NCBI RefSeq assembly: GCF_048323755.1
Contig: NZ_JBLWFS010000004.1
Location: forward strand, 186,001-250,000
Source: Alkalihalobacterium sp048323755
Lineage (GTDB): Bacteria; Bacillota; Bacilli; Bacillales; Bacillaceae_F
DNA length: 64,000 bases
Direction of reading: 5' to 3'
In this document: one piece after another, positions 24,221 to 32,767 of the stretch
Layout of the letters: every line of letters starts with the position of its first letter
How positions within the stretch are numbered: position 1 is the stretch's first letter
The notes under the pieces: generated by a model
Databases searched by the model: none
Told to the model about the DNA's origin: nothing
The model's input: the letters and a program-made list of their open reading frames with translations, nothing else
Made by a program: the position numbers and the translations under genes

Positions 24221-24757
24221 ATGAAAAGTGAATTACATGAATTAACGATTGAACTTGAGCTTCAAGGGGACACATTCTATGAGCTAGAATTTGATGGTGA
24301 AGTTGGAGAGTTAACGATTCATAAAAAAACAGATGCAGGTGAGGAAGTCGTAAGTAGCGCTGGATCAGTTATTAATCCTAACTTTATGGACGATTTATCA
24401 ATTTCATCCGATATGTCAGAAGAAAAGTTAATCAAGAAAATATTAAAAGCTTTAGGTAATGATTCTTTTATCGAATTAGATGTTGAGATCTCATTTTTAG
24501 ATGGTACAGAAGTAGAGTTTAAAATCGAAAATGAAGGCAATGAAGAAGAGGACGAAGACGAAGACGACGATGAAGATGAAGACGACGAAGATGACGATGA
24601 CGATGACGATGAAGATGACGATGACGACGACGATGAAGATGACGACGACGATGACGATGATGATGATGAAGATGATGAAGATGATGAAGATGATGAAGAT
24701 GATGACGACGACGAAGATGATGACGATGACGAAGATGACGATGAAGACGACGATTAA
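24221..24757 (+). CDS. Spore-associated protein with 71-residue Asp/Glu tail
   Basis: Residues 1-100 form a small folded-looking domain with alternating strands (ELTIELELQGDTFYELEFDG, FIELDVEISFLDGTEVEFKI). I do not recognise it. Residues 108-178 consist only of Asp and Glu, coded by repeating GAY/GAR codons, which gives an extreme negative charge. ATG follows GGGAGGATT. The sigma-K promoter places it with the surface genes. The acidic tail could bind calcium or other cations, or control surface charge. It could also pair with basic tails such as that of the adjacent CotSA-like protein. These uses are guesses. Confidence 0.7.
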   Translation: MKSELHELTIELELQGDTFYELEFDGEVGELTIHKKTDAGEEVVSSAGSVINPNFMDDLSISSDMSEEKLIKKILKALGNDSFIELDVEISFLDGTEVEFKIENEGNEEEDEDEDDDEDEDDEDDDDDDDEDDDDDDDEDDDDDDDDDDEDDEDDEDDEDDDDDEDDDDDEDDDEDDD

Positions 24758-24763
24758 TGTAAG

Positions 24764-24805
24764 TGGTGCCAAGTACCTTTAGTATACTAAAGGTGCCTGG
24801 CACCA
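24764..24805. repeat. 42-base near-palindromic intergenic repeat, copy 1
   Basis: Begins TGGTGCC and ends GGCACCA, centred on CTTTAGTATACTAAAG. The two arms match except at two positions. A related perfect palindrome of equal length lies at 46259-46300. It could act as a two-way terminator or be a dispersed palindromic repeat. Confidence 0.75.
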
Positions 24806-24859
24806 TATTTCTTTTCTTTCATTTCTTTTTTTATTCTTTACATTCTCTTTTGCTTTTTT

Positions 24860-27157
24860 CTACCGTAAAAATCTTGATCGGATGGCTTTTTTGCCGCGGC
24901 GCATGGAAGGGACGGAAATATATAGTGCTTCTTTGGCACGGGTCATTGCCACGTACATCAGTCTACGTTCTTCTTCCATCGGTTCATCGTTGCCGTCACG
25001 CCATGCATCAAGTGCATAGTCGTGGGGAAGTCCACCATCAACGGCACCGATTACATATACCTGTTTGAATTCCAATCCTTTGGAACGATGGATCGTCATT
25101 AATTGAATCGCTTCACCGGTCATTGAATTTTTATTAGAAACTATTTCTTTATGCTTATGAATGATATGGTCAACGTACTCAAGAAATTCCGGTACAGACT
25201 GATGGGATTGAGCTGCGACTCGTAAGTCTCTTACGTCATCTGAGCCTTTATCCATCGCATTCCCCTCATTGCCTTGCTTTTTCAAGTAATCGGTTAACCC
25301 CATTTCTTTTTCAATAAAATCAATAGCATCAACAGGTTTTAACGAAGGAATTTTTGAAAATAGAGGAACAATCGTTTTTAGTTTCTTTAATTGAAATGCC
25401 GGCAGCTGTGTTAATTTCGTAAGAGCTTCCACTAAAGAACAATCCTCGATTATACTTAAAGCTTTTAAATCCCGCAGTACCTCTTGTTTTAAAAATAAAG
25501 CGCCGATCAAGTCACTCATCGCATCAGTATGATTTGGATTAATCGATAATTGCATATAAGCTAAAATCTTTCTAACAGTTTTACGTTGATAGAAAGAATC
25601 TCCTTCTTGTTCAACGATAAATGGCAAGCTCGTATGAACGAGGCGTTCGAATAAGGCACGAGTCGATACGTTCGTTCGATAAAGAATAGCAAAATCGGAA
25701 GGGCTTGCGCCTTGTGCTATTCGCTCTTTCAAGTCTTCTACAATGATTGTCGCCTCTAGTTCTTCATCAAAGGGAAAGAAAACAAGTGGCATGAAATCGC
25801 TGTTAGATAGCGCTGAAAGTTGTTTATCGTAGCGATGTTTGTTTTTGGAGATGACATAGCTTGCTGAACTTACGATCGAATGAACGGAGCGATAATTTTT
25901 AGCGAGAATAACCGTCTTAGTTGCGGGATACTCTTTTTTGAAATTTAAAATATAGGACGGGTTGCTTCCTCGAAAGGAATAAATCGATTGGTCATCATCA
26001 CCGACTACACATAAGTTATTTTGCGGCTGAGCTAACAACTGGACGATTTGGTATTGAACTTTATTAATATCTTGAAATTCATCGACTGAAATATAGGAAA
26101 ACCGTTCTTGATACTTTTCTAGGAGATTACGATTTTCTGATAAAAAATAATAACAGCCAATGAGCATGTCATCAAAATCAAATAATTGTTCTTTTTCTTT
26201 TATTTCTTCGTAATGCTTGTATATATGTAATGTTCGCTCCTCAAAGATGTCTTTCGGCTTAACTTGATCAGGAATGATTAAGTTGTTTTTCCACCAGCCG
26301 ATTTGTGTGAGAGCTTGATCATAAGCAAACTCTTTTTCTTCAAGTCCTAGTTCACGCCCCACTTGCTTTGCAATTCTTTCTTTCTGCCATTCCCATTTTA
26401 ATAAACGGTCTTGGTGCCAGCGGTTAGGGTCATGGTGCAAGAGCATTTTATAGAAAATACTGTGAAAAGTTCCGACAAGAAGCTGTCTCATATCTGATGG
26501 CTTAAGGTTTGGGTATTGCTGCATTCTTTCCTTCATTTCTCGCGCAGCTTTTGCAGTAAATGTAACGAGCAGCAATCGATTAGAAGGAATTTGTTTTTCG
26601 GTTATCATATAAGCCGCTCTTGCGGTTAGTACTCTTGTTTTTCCACTTCCTGCACCAGCTAGAATGAGTAGCGGTCCTTCAGTTGTCGTAACAGCTTCCC
26701 ATTGATATGGATCTAATCTGAAGCCTTCTTGTGACAACTCCTGATAATAGGTGTGACTAATTTCAATTGAGGTATCACTTTGTGCCTGAAAATTAGAGAT
26801 ACGGCAAACAATTTCAGGCTTTTTCCAATTCATTTCGGCTGGCTTAGTTGAAGATTGACTTGTAATTGTTCGCCGATCAGGTAACCGGAAACCAATTGTT
26901 GTTTTATTAGAGCTGTTAGAGATTAACTCTTCTTTCTTTTTATCTGAAAGAGACGTAACCGCGGTTTCACATTCTTCATCGTCGGCTACATGAACAAAGT
27001 GAGGCGGGTGTTGAATGCTAACTGAAAAAGACATTTTCTCACCACAGTGAGGACATGTTAATCTTCCGCGTTTACTATCGCGATAAAGTTGTTGATATTG
27101 ACTGGCATCTATATTTGCTAACTGGACAAGGCGTTCATTCCAATATGCGACTTCCAC
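24860..27157 (-). CDS. yjcD: UvrD/PcrA-like ATP-dependent DNA helicase, YjcD type
   Basis: Superfamily 1 helicase of 765 residues. It has the Walker A AGAGSGKT, motif II DEFQD, GDDDQSIYSFRGS, and late motifs RSKGLEFKQVYV and RLMYVAMTRAKE. An N-terminal segment of about 90 residues carries a CPHCGEKM zinc knuckle and HPPHFVHV, as in YjcD of B. subtilis. GTG at 27157 is chosen since AAGGAGG sits eight bases before it; the frame extends to 27187 without a better start. It is probably involved in DNA repair or recombination and is unrelated to the spore island next door. Confidence 0.85.
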   Translation of the reverse strand: MEVAYWNERLVQLANIDASQYQQLYRDSKRGRLTCPHCGEKMSFSVSIQHPPHFVHVADDEECETAVTSLSDKKKEELISNSSNKTTIGFRLPDRRTITSQSSTKPAEMNWKKPEIVCRISNFQAQSDTSIEISHTYYQELSQEGFRLDPYQWEAVTTTEGPLLILAGAGSGKTRVLTARAAYMITEKQIPSNRLLLVTFTAKAAREMKERMQQYPNLKPSDMRQLLVGTFHSIFYKMLLHHDPNRWHQDRLLKWEWQKERIAKQVGRELGLEEKEFAYDQALTQIGWWKNNLIIPDQVKPKDIFEERTLHIYKHYEEIKEKEQLFDFDDMLIGCYYFLSENRNLLEKYQERFSYISVDEFQDINKVQYQIVQLLAQPQNNLCVVGDDDQSIYSFRGSNPSYILNFKKEYPATKTVILAKNYRSVHSIVSSASYVISKNKHRYDKQLSALSNSDFMPLVFFPFDEELEATIIVEDLKERIAQGASPSDFAILYRTNVSTRALFERLVHTSLPFIVEQEGDSFYQRKTVRKILAYMQLSINPNHTDAMSDLIGALFLKQEVLRDLKALSIIEDCSLVEALTKLTQLPAFQLKKLKTIVPLFSKIPSLKPVDAIDFIEKEMGLTDYLKKQGNEGNAMDKGSDDVRDLRVAAQSHQSVPEFLEYVDHIIHKHKEIVSNKNSMTGEAIQLMTIHRSKGLEFKQVYVIGAVDGGLPHDYALDAWRDGNDEPMEEERRLMYVAMTRAKEALYISVPSMRRGKKAIRSRFLR

Positions 27158-27309
27158 TCCAGGTTCCTCCTTAAAATGAACGGACAATAACTAAAGTAGC
27201 ATTGTAGCACAAAACACTATAAAGGAAAACTACATAATAGGAACTGATAAACTCAAAATCAGCAAAGGAAAAAAATTCAAAAGAAACTTCAACATCAACA
27301 AAAAAATTG

Positions 27310-27338
27310 GAATATTTGTAGTGACAGTTACATATAAT
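27310..27338 (+). promoter_or_regulatory. Candidate sigma-E promoter of the 78-residue protein gene
   Basis: GAATATT (27310-27316) matches the sigma-E -35 consensus KMATATT, followed after 14 bases by CATATAAT (27331-27338), one base from CATACAAT. The ATG is 40 bases downstream. Confidence 0.6.
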
Positions 27339-27377
27339 ATTTAGAATATTCTGTATAAATGTAAAGGAGGAGAAGCT

Positions 27378-27614
27378 ATGGGATATGTACCTCCACATCA
27401 TAATATTGTTGCTGTTCATTATGGGAATCGAATGAAAGTTAGACAAGCATCCATTAGAAGAAAGGAAAAGGTACAAAAGGTAAAGTTGCCAGACTTAATG
27501 GAATATAAGAAAGAGAAGGAATTTGAGAGCGGTCATTATAATCTCTATACGAGTTCGAGGCGTATGGAAAACCAATTCCTCCAAAAAGGTTTACTATTCG
27601 ATCAACAGGCCTAA
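27378..27614 (+). CDS. Small hypothetical protein, 78 residues
   Basis: Starts MGYVPPHHNIVAVHYGNRMKVRQ and continues as a basic, charged sequence (RRKEKVQKVKLPDLMEYKKEKE) with no cysteine and no membrane segment. AAAGGAGGAG precedes the ATG at ideal spacing and a terminator follows directly. The sigma-E-like promoter suggests early mother-cell expression during sporulation. I cannot name a function. Confidence 0.65.
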   Translation: MGYVPPHHNIVAVHYGNRMKVRQASIRRKEKVQKVKLPDLMEYKKEKEFESGHYNLYTSSRRMENQFLQKGLLFDQQA

Positions 27615-27632
27615 AGATAGGTCTGTTTTTTT
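27606..27632 (+). terminator. Terminator of the 78-residue protein gene
   Basis: CAGGCCTA (27606-27613) pairs with TAGGTCTG (27618-27625) with one wobble, then seven T residues. The stem starts inside the last codons of the gene. Confidence 0.75.
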
Positions 27633-27695
27633 GGGGGGTGAAGAAAATCGATTTTACAAACACTAAATAGAAACATCAGAACGGGAGGAATGAGT

Positions 27696-27869
27696 ATGGT
27701 CTCTTTTCTAATTCTTGGAATACTTGTTACAATAGGATCAGGTGTTATTTTTTACATAGGTTTATCAGTTGAAAACCAATTTCTATTCGGCCCTTTTATT
27801 TGCTTAGTTGTTGGAATAAATTTTATTTTTATGGCGATTGTACGAATGTACCAACTAAAGAGGAGATAA
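27696..27869 (+). CDS. Small two-helix membrane protein, 57 residues
   Basis: A short frame from ATG at 27696 to TAA at 27867-27869, preceded by GGGAGG at seven bases. ATG at 27690 is in frame but overlaps that site. Two hydrophobic segments (FLILGILVTIGSGVIFYIGL and FICLVVGINFIFMAIV) are separated by a short polar turn, and the end is basic (YQLKRR), so it is an integral membrane protein. It ends four bases before the MBL hydrolase gene and is likely cotranscribed. Function unknown. Confidence 0.6.
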   Translation: MVSFLILGILVTIGSGVIFYIGLSVENQFLFGPFICLVVGINFIFMAIVRMYQLKRR

Positions 27870-27873
27870 GAAG

Positions 27874-28767
27874 ATGGAACTGAACCAAATTAATGAACAA
27901 TGCTTCTATTTTAAAGGAGCAGTTAATATCGGCTATATAAAAAATGAAGAAGACGGTATTTTAATTGATGCTGGTCTCGATGACTCAGCTGTAAAAAAAG
28001 TAATCAAGCAATTAGATGAAAAAGGGTGGCCCTTAACTCATTTGTTTATTACACATGCTCATGCTGATCATTTTGGAGGAGCAGCTTACTTAAAAAAGAA
28101 AAAAGAAGTCAAGATTTCTGCGCCTGAATTAGAGTCAGCCATTCTCACCTTTCCAATTTTAGAGCCTATTTATTTACAAAATGGGAATTACCCTTTTAAA
28201 GAATTGAGGAATAAATTTGTTGAGGGAAAACCGGTCACAGTTGATGAAACGTGTACGGAAGGCCCTTACAGCATTGGTTCACTTAACGTTACCTTACATA
28301 ATGTCTCTGGTCATAGTTATCATATGTTAGCTGTACAAGTGGATGATGTTCTATATGCTGCAGATAGCTATTTTGATGAAAAGACGTTAGTTAAACACAA
28401 TATCCCGTATATAGTCGATGGTACAGAAACCATTCGCTCGCTGCACAAATTATTAAGTATGGATGTTAATGGTGCGGTTCCGGGACACGGGGAATATGAA
28501 GAGAGCTTTAAAGATACAGTTCAAAAAAACATCTTGTATCATCAAAAGGTTGAAGAAGACCTGTTAAAGATTATTTCCCGAGAAAAGTCGACATCTTTAG
28601 ATACGGTTATTGCTAAGTTGTGTCAGCTTCGCGGGTTGAAAATAGAGAATATGACGTCATGGGCGTTGTTTCGAACAGGTGTCTGTGCTTATCTAAAAAA
28701 AGTAGTAGAAGAAGGACAAGTGCAAATCATATTCGAAAACAATTATCTATCGTATAGAAGAACGTAA
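27874..28767 (+). CDS. Metallo-beta-lactamase fold hydrolase
   Basis: 297 residues with the zinc-binding HAHADH at residues 61-66, a later His in VSGHSYH, an Asp in YAADSYF, and a further His in VPGHGEYE. It belongs to the broad glyoxalase II-like hydrolase group; the substrate is unknown. ATG follows AAAGAGGAG. The last 80 residues are a helical domain probably used for substrate selection or dimer contact. It lies between a small membrane protein and the HNH protein. Confidence 0.82.
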   Translation: MELNQINEQCFYFKGAVNIGYIKNEEDGILIDAGLDDSAVKKVIKQLDEKGWPLTHLFITHAHADHFGGAAYLKKKKEVKISAPELESAILTFPILEPIYLQNGNYPFKELRNKFVEGKPVTVDETCTEGPYSIGSLNVTLHNVSGHSYHMLAVQVDDVLYAADSYFDEKTLVKHNIPYIVDGTETIRSLHKLLSMDVNGAVPGHGEYEESFKDTVQKNILYHQKVEEDLLKIISREKSTSLDTVIAKLCQLRGLKIENMTSWALFRTGVCAYLKKVVEEGQVQIIFENNYLSYRRT

Positions 28768-28776
28768 GGAGAAGAC

Positions 28777-29070
28777 ATGGGTAAAGCTACTGTAGGAACG
28801 TGTGAATTATGTGAACGAGAAGCAGTTGAAAGAACTGTGCATCACTTAACCCCAAGAGAGGAAGGGGGAGTGAACTTGCCAACGGCACTTCTTTGCCTTC
28901 CTTGCCATCGACAAATTCACGTCATGTATTCTAATCGAGAGTTAGCGATTAGATTAAATACGATTGAAAAGTTAAAGGACGATGAGGAAATAAAAAAATA
29001 TTTAAAATACATAAAGAAGCAACCGGCTTCTAAATCTGTACCTGTACGCAAAACGAGAAAGAGACGTTAG
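28777..29070 (+). CDS. yisB: HNH-type protein, YisB-like
   Basis: 97 residues with two zinc-type pairs (Cys9-x2-Cys12 and Cys40-x2-Cys43) framing VHHLTPRE (His22-His23) and LPCHRQIH, which is the beta-beta-alpha HNH fold. The C-terminus is strongly basic (RKTRKRR), fitting nucleic acid binding. It resembles B. subtilis YisB, an uncharacterised HNH protein. ATG follows AAGGAGAAG. Its stop codon overlaps the convergent mscL stop. Confidence 0.75.
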   Translation: MGKATVGTCELCEREAVERTVHHLTPREEGGVNLPTALLCLPCHRQIHVMYSNRELAIRLNTIEKLKDDEEIKKYLKYIKKQPASKSVPVRKTRKRR

Positions 29071-29570
29071 CCTGTTCGTTTTTTTATTGTTATTTTGGCT
29101 GTTTTCCGCGACTCACTACTTTCATCAATTGTTAGCTCAGATGTACAATTCGGACACTTCGTTGCTTTAAAAGGAATATTAGAAAAACAAAAAGGGCAAA
29201 TTTTCTGTTTCATATGATCTAGGGGGTCACCAGATGGACGTCGAATACGATTGACTTGTCTGACGAACAAAAATAATACGAAAGCAACAATCAAAAAATG
29301 AATCGCATGGTTCAAGAACATTCCATAATTAATCGTCGGCACACCGGCCTCTCTAGCTTCCGAAAGAGTGCTGTAATGGTTGGATGTAAGATTAATGTAG
29401 AGATTTGAGAAGTCCACTTTCCCGAATAATAATCCAAAGGGCGGCATCAACACATCATCAACAAACGATTGAACAATCTTTGCGAATGTTGTACCAATAA
29501 TGACACCAACACTCATATCAATTACATTTCCTCTCATTGCAAACTCTTTGAATTCAGTAAAGATTTTCAT
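29067..29570 (-). CDS. mscL: Large-conductance mechanosensitive channel with C-terminal zinc ribbon
   Basis: The N-terminal MKIFTEFKEFAMRGNVIDMSVGVIIGTTFAKIVQSFVDDVLMPP is the MscL pore helix, and NYGMFLNHAIHFLIVAFVLFLFVRQVN is TM2. It opens as a pentamer to release solutes on hypo-osmotic shock. In place of the usual short C-terminal helix there is a CPFC...CPNC zinc ribbon (residues about 125-145) and a basic tail, making 167 residues rather than about 130. ATG follows GAGGTGGGAG. Confidence 0.9.
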   Translation of the reverse strand: MKIFTEFKEFAMRGNVIDMSVGVIIGTTFAKIVQSFVDDVLMPPFGLLFGKVDFSNLYINLTSNHYSTLSEAREAGVPTINYGMFLNHAIHFLIVAFVLFLFVRQVNRIRRPSGDPLDHMKQKICPFCFSNIPFKATKCPNCTSELTIDESSESRKTAKITIKKRTG

Positions 29571-29723
29571 TTAAGCTCCCACCTCAGAAGGTTGTCTTTA
29601 TGAGATGTTATGCAATGATTTTTGTAAGAATGCCGATAGATTAATTGTTTATATAAATAAAAAGTAATCGTTATGTATCATTGGCTTGTGGTAAGATGAC
29701 ATCTGGCTTAATAGAGATGATAC

Positions 29724-29757
29724 GAAAAAAGCAGCTGATTTTTCTGATATCAGCTAC
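29724..29757 (-). terminator. Terminator of the yjcHGF operon
   Basis: AGCTGAT and ATCAGCT (29733-29739 and 29749-29755) form the stem; on the minus strand the hairpin runs into six T residues. Confidence 0.75.
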
Positions 29758-29787
29758 TTTTTATAGTTGTTTTTGTTTTAAAAGTGT

Positions 29788-30207
29788 TTAAGACTTTGTC
29801 ATCGTTACATGAGGGATCCCGGCATCGAGAAATTCACCAGTGACCGTTTCATAACCGAGGGATTTATAAAATTTTTCTGCTTGCGTTTGTGCATTTAGCT
29901 TAAACTTTGTCAGTCCATTATTACGTCCGAGGGCTTCAATCTCTTCCATTAATAACTTACCAATTCCTTTACTTCGATAACTCTCTAGAATACAAATTCT
30001 TTCTACTTTTCCATACCCATCAACGACTCTTAATCTTCCGGCACCGACGGGCTTATTATCGTCATAAACGACAAAATGAGAAGCTTCTTTTTCAAATTGA
30101 TCGATTTCTTCTTCTTCGGGTACTTTTTGTTCTTCAACAAATACTGTAGTTCGTACAGAATAGGCATCCTGTAATTGGGCTTCATTGTTAACGACGATAA
30201 CTTTCAA
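29788..30207 (-). CDS. yjcF: GNAT family N-acetyltransferase, YjcF
   Basis: Acetyl-CoA-dependent acetyltransferase with VFVEEQKVPEEEEID, then VGAGRLRVVDGYGKVERICILESYRSKGIGKLLM. The RSKGIGKL segment is the pyrophosphate-binding R/Q-x-x-G-x-G/A motif. TTG at 30207 is chosen because AAAGGA lies nine bases before it; the in-frame TTG at 30216 would abut that site. It begins three bases after the yjcG stop and belongs to the conserved yjcH-yjcG-yjcF cluster. Substrate unknown. Confidence 0.82.
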   Translation of the reverse strand: MKVIVVNNEAQLQDAYSVRTTVFVEEQKVPEEEEIDQFEKEASHFVVYDDNKPVGAGRLRVVDGYGKVERICILESYRSKGIGKLLMEEIEALGRNNGLTKFKLNAQTQAEKFYKSLGYETVTGEFLDAGIPHVTMTKS

Positions 30208-30209
30208 AT

Positions 30210-30725
30210 TTAACAATCCTTTCCTAAGTGAAATGTTTCATGTACGGTCCATGATCCATTTTCCAACTGATAAAGCAGTTGGACGCGATCAATGGTTTCT
30301 TCATGGTTAATCGAATGCATTTTTAGTTGTCCAAGCACATCAAAATGCTCTTGATTTGTTAAGTTTTGTGCAATCGTTACATGCGGGGTAAATTTTTGAG
30401 TGACCTCTTCTTTAATGACATCTTCATGTAATAACCGATGCAACTGCTCTAATGAAGCATTAGAGCGAATTTTAAAAAAGATTTTGTTCGTTTTCGGAAA
30501 AAACGAGTCAATTTTATAAACATGAATAGTAAATGGTGAAATTGTTGATGTAACACTTCTAATATATTGAATACAGCTATCCAATTTTTCATCAACGATT
30601 TCAAACGTATTTTTTATCGTGATGTGGGGAGGGATTAATGAATAATGTGAATCATACCTTTTTCGGTAAGAATTGGCCTGGTCCTGTAAAGCTTTTGATG
30701 GAAACACCGCAATTCCATATTTCAT
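30210..30725 (-). CDS. yjcG: 2H phosphoesterase / 2'-5' RNA ligase-like protein, YjcG
   Basis: 171 residues with the two diagnostic His-x-Thr motifs, HITIKN near residue 34 and HVTIAQ near residue 115, as in the LigT-like two-histidine phosphoesterase superfamily. B. subtilis YjcG has this fold, but its substrate is not established. ATG follows AGGAGGACG. Lies between yjcH and yjcF in a minus-strand operon. Confidence 0.87.
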   Translation of the reverse strand: MKYGIAVFPSKALQDQANSYRKRYDSHYSLIPPHITIKNTFEIVDEKLDSCIQYIRSVTSTISPFTIHVYKIDSFFPKTNKIFFKIRSNASLEQLHRLLHEDVIKEEVTQKFTPHVTIAQNLTNQEHFDVLGQLKMHSINHEETIDRVQLLYQLENGSWTVHETFHLGKDC

Positions 30726-30749
30726 AAAATCGTCCTCCTATTTCAATGT

Positions 30750-31478
30750 TTATTTAGGAAACATATAGAGTAGGGCAGATTTAATATCAGGCTGCCAAAA
30801 CGTCCAACGATGATCCCCTTCAAATTCATGATAATGATAAGTCATTCCCATATTTACTAGTAATTTATTCATTTCGCGGTTAGGTGTAAGAAAATCTTTT
30901 TGTTTTCCGTTGGTTGTTTCAACGTTAGTTTCTTGATTGCCTATCACGTGATAAATTTTTAAATGGGGTGCTTTTGCCGAAGACAGTTCTTCTAAAACGG
31001 TAGAATTGACATAAGGAGATTGCAAAATGACCTGACCAAATGTATTTGGGTAATGTAGAGCTGTCATTAAAGAAATGGTTCCAGCTAATGAGTCACCGAT
31101 AAGTGTCCGTCCTGCTGCGAGTGAGTACGTTTGAAAATGCTCTTCTGCATAAGGAACAAGCTCTTCTGCTAAAAAACGAATATACGCATCCGCTTGCGCT
31201 CCATCTGGATGATACATCTCTCTGCGTTCCTGTACATTATCATATGGAATACCGATAATGATAACGTCTTCAATTTCGTTATTCGAAATAAGTTCCTCGG
31301 CTTGGCGAGCTATTCTGCCGAGTTGAAAGTAATCTTTACCATCCTGAGCTATGAGCAAGTGATAGCTGTATAAAGGTGAGTAGTTAGGTGGTAAGTAGAT
31401 CATAATTGGTAGTTCTTTTTTTAAGTATTTACTGTAAATGTGATCTTCTTTAATTGTTCCGAAGAATTGTTTGCCCAT
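30750..31478 (-). CDS. yjcH: Esterase-family alpha/beta hydrolase, YjcH
   Basis: 242 residues of the esterase D-like/enterochelin esterase group: MIYLPPNYSPLYSYHLLIAQDG, IIIGIPYDN, then the nucleophile elbow GDSLAG (Ser near residue 130) and a late EFEGDHRWTFW with the catalytic His. No signal peptide, so it is cytoplasmic. ATG follows GAAAGGTTG. First gene of yjcHGF. Confidence 0.82.
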   Translation of the reverse strand: MGKQFFGTIKEDHIYSKYLKKELPIMIYLPPNYSPLYSYHLLIAQDGKDYFQLGRIARQAEELISNNEIEDVIIIGIPYDNVQERREMYHPDGAQADAYIRFLAEELVPYAEEHFQTYSLAAGRTLIGDSLAGTISLMTALHYPNTFGQVILQSPYVNSTVLEELSSAKAPHLKIYHVIGNQETNVETTNGKQKDFLTPNREMNKLLVNMGMTYHYHEFEGDHRWTFWQPDIKSALLYMFPK

Positions 31479-31764
31479 TATTATTTCAACCTTTCACATT
31501 GTCCAAATTTTCATCGTGCTGATGTTATTATTCTAACATATATGCAGAAAATTCGGTTTCAAAACGAACTATTTTACGAAACGTGTAGTTTTTTACACCA
31601 AAATCGATAGCGAAGTCATAATTCTCAACCAAGTGCTCACTTTCTTATCTTTATGTTAAAATATTTACAGTAGTTTGAAAAAATAATAGGATCTTTTGCA
31701 ATTAAAACAGATGGACTAGCTTGTTTAAAATAGCTAGATCATCAGTAACTAGGGGGAAGCAAAA

Positions 31765-32316
31765 ATGAAAGTACCAGTTCCATCAAACGTTGTTGAACAA
31801 GCTGCAAGAAGAAAATTAAAAGAACGAGGAGTCGAGTTAGAGGATATTGCACAAATTGTGTACGATCTCCAAGTGAAATTTTATAGTAGTCTAACAATGG
31901 AAGAATGCTTCGAAAGTGTTGATGCCGTATTATATAAGCGAGAAATACAACATGCAATCCTTGTCGGGATCGAAATAGACGAGCTAGCAGAAAGAGGTCA
32001 GTTATCCGAACCTTTACTGTCTATCATTAAGTCAGATGAAGGACTTTTCGGTGTAGATGAAACAATTGCGTTAGGTTCTGTATTCGGTTTTGGCAGTATT
32101 GCGGTGACAACATTCGGCTATTTAGATAAAGCAAAAATGGGAATTATTAAAGAATTAGATGAGATTAAAGCACAGACTCATACTTTTTTAGATGATTTAG
32201 TTGCCAGTATCGCCGCTAGTGCAGCTGCGCGATTGGCTCATAGGTTGCGTGACCGAGATGAAAATCGAAGCCGCCAGGAAATAGAAAAACTAGATATGGA
32301 AGATAAAATTGGATAA
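31765..32316 (+). CDS. Phosphatidylglycerophosphatase A-family protein (YutG/YpjQ)
   Basis: 183 residues resembling the PgpA-type family represented in Bacillus by YutG and YpjQ: LKERGVELEDIAQIVYDLQVKFY, HAILVGIEIDELAERGQL, SDEGLFGVDETIALGSVFGFGSIAVTTFGYLDK and DDLVASIAASAAARLAHR. It would dephosphorylate phosphatidylglycerol phosphate in membrane lipid synthesis. ATG follows AGGGGGAAG. It stands alone, with no terminator that I could identify. Confidence 0.8.
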   Translation: MKVPVPSNVVEQAARRKLKERGVELEDIAQIVYDLQVKFYSSLTMEECFESVDAVLYKREIQHAILVGIEIDELAERGQLSEPLLSIIKSDEGLFGVDETIALGSVFGFGSIAVTTFGYLDKAKMGIIKELDEIKAQTHTFLDDLVASIAASAAARLAHRLRDRDENRSRQEIEKLDMEDKIG

Positions 32317-32460
32317 CTAAAATAGACAGAAAATATATTGACGACCTTTGCCGGCGAGATAAAAAACAATGAAGAAAATCCCATTTTTTTATGAAAGAGT
32401 AAACTTTTATTTGAATTTTGGATAGAATAAAAGTAAATCAGTGAAAGGCAAGGGAATGGT

Positions 32461-32655
32461 ATGGGAAAACGTCCACGGTGGATTTATTGGAAACAAACAT
32501 TTCAATCTAAATTTCAAGCAGGATGTTTAAAAGCAAAGCTTGAAGATAACTGGCACAATGGCTATGAAATTGGACCATGTGTGGAAATAAAAAAGTTAAA
32601 AACGAATAAGTATGTTGTTCGATACACATATGATGAGATGTCAGAAGGGTCCTGA
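32461..32655 (+). CDS. Small hypothetical protein, 64 residues
   Basis: Basic and tryptophan-rich at the start (MGKRPRWIYWKQTFQSKF), then LEDNWHNGYEIGPCVEIKKL and a strand-like KYVVRYTYDEM. The pattern suggests a small beta-barrel. AAGGGAA precedes the ATG and a perfect terminator overlaps its last codons, so it is likely real. No function can be given. Confidence 0.55.
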   Translation: MGKRPRWIYWKQTFQSKFQAGCLKAKLEDNWHNGYEIGPCVEIKKLKTNKYVVRYTYDEMSEGS

Positions 32656-32667
32656 CATCTCTTTTTT
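32635..32667 (+). terminator. Terminator overlapping the end of the 64-residue gene
   Basis: GAGATGTCA and TGACATCTC form a perfect nine-pair stem followed by six T residues; the gene's last codons lie in the left arm. Confidence 0.85.
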
Positions 32668-32710
32668 CACCTAGAGAATAACGTGTAGAAAGTTATAGAA
32701 ATACATAGAC

Positions 32711-32738
32711 AAAAAAATAGTTGCTGATCAACTATTTT
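32711..32738 (-). terminator. Terminator of fumC
   Basis: ATAGTTG and CAACTAT arms with a five-base loop, followed on the minus strand by seven T residues, 30 bases past the stop. Confidence 0.8.
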
Positions 32739-32767
32739 CTGTCTAATGAGTTGTAGAGTATATCTTT

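Noticed and set aside
24540..24757. Acidic tract as a CRISPR or tandem-repeat array
   Set aside because: There are no spacers and no fixed repeat unit, only mixed Asp/Glu codons. No CRISPR array was seen anywhere in the window.
24497..24806. Repetitive frames on both strands through the Asp/Glu tract (Met/Thr-, His/Arg- and Ile/Val-rich)
   Set aside because: They are shifted or antisense readings of the GAY/GAR repeat. Only the frame from 24221 has a ribosome binding site, promoter and folded N-terminal domain.
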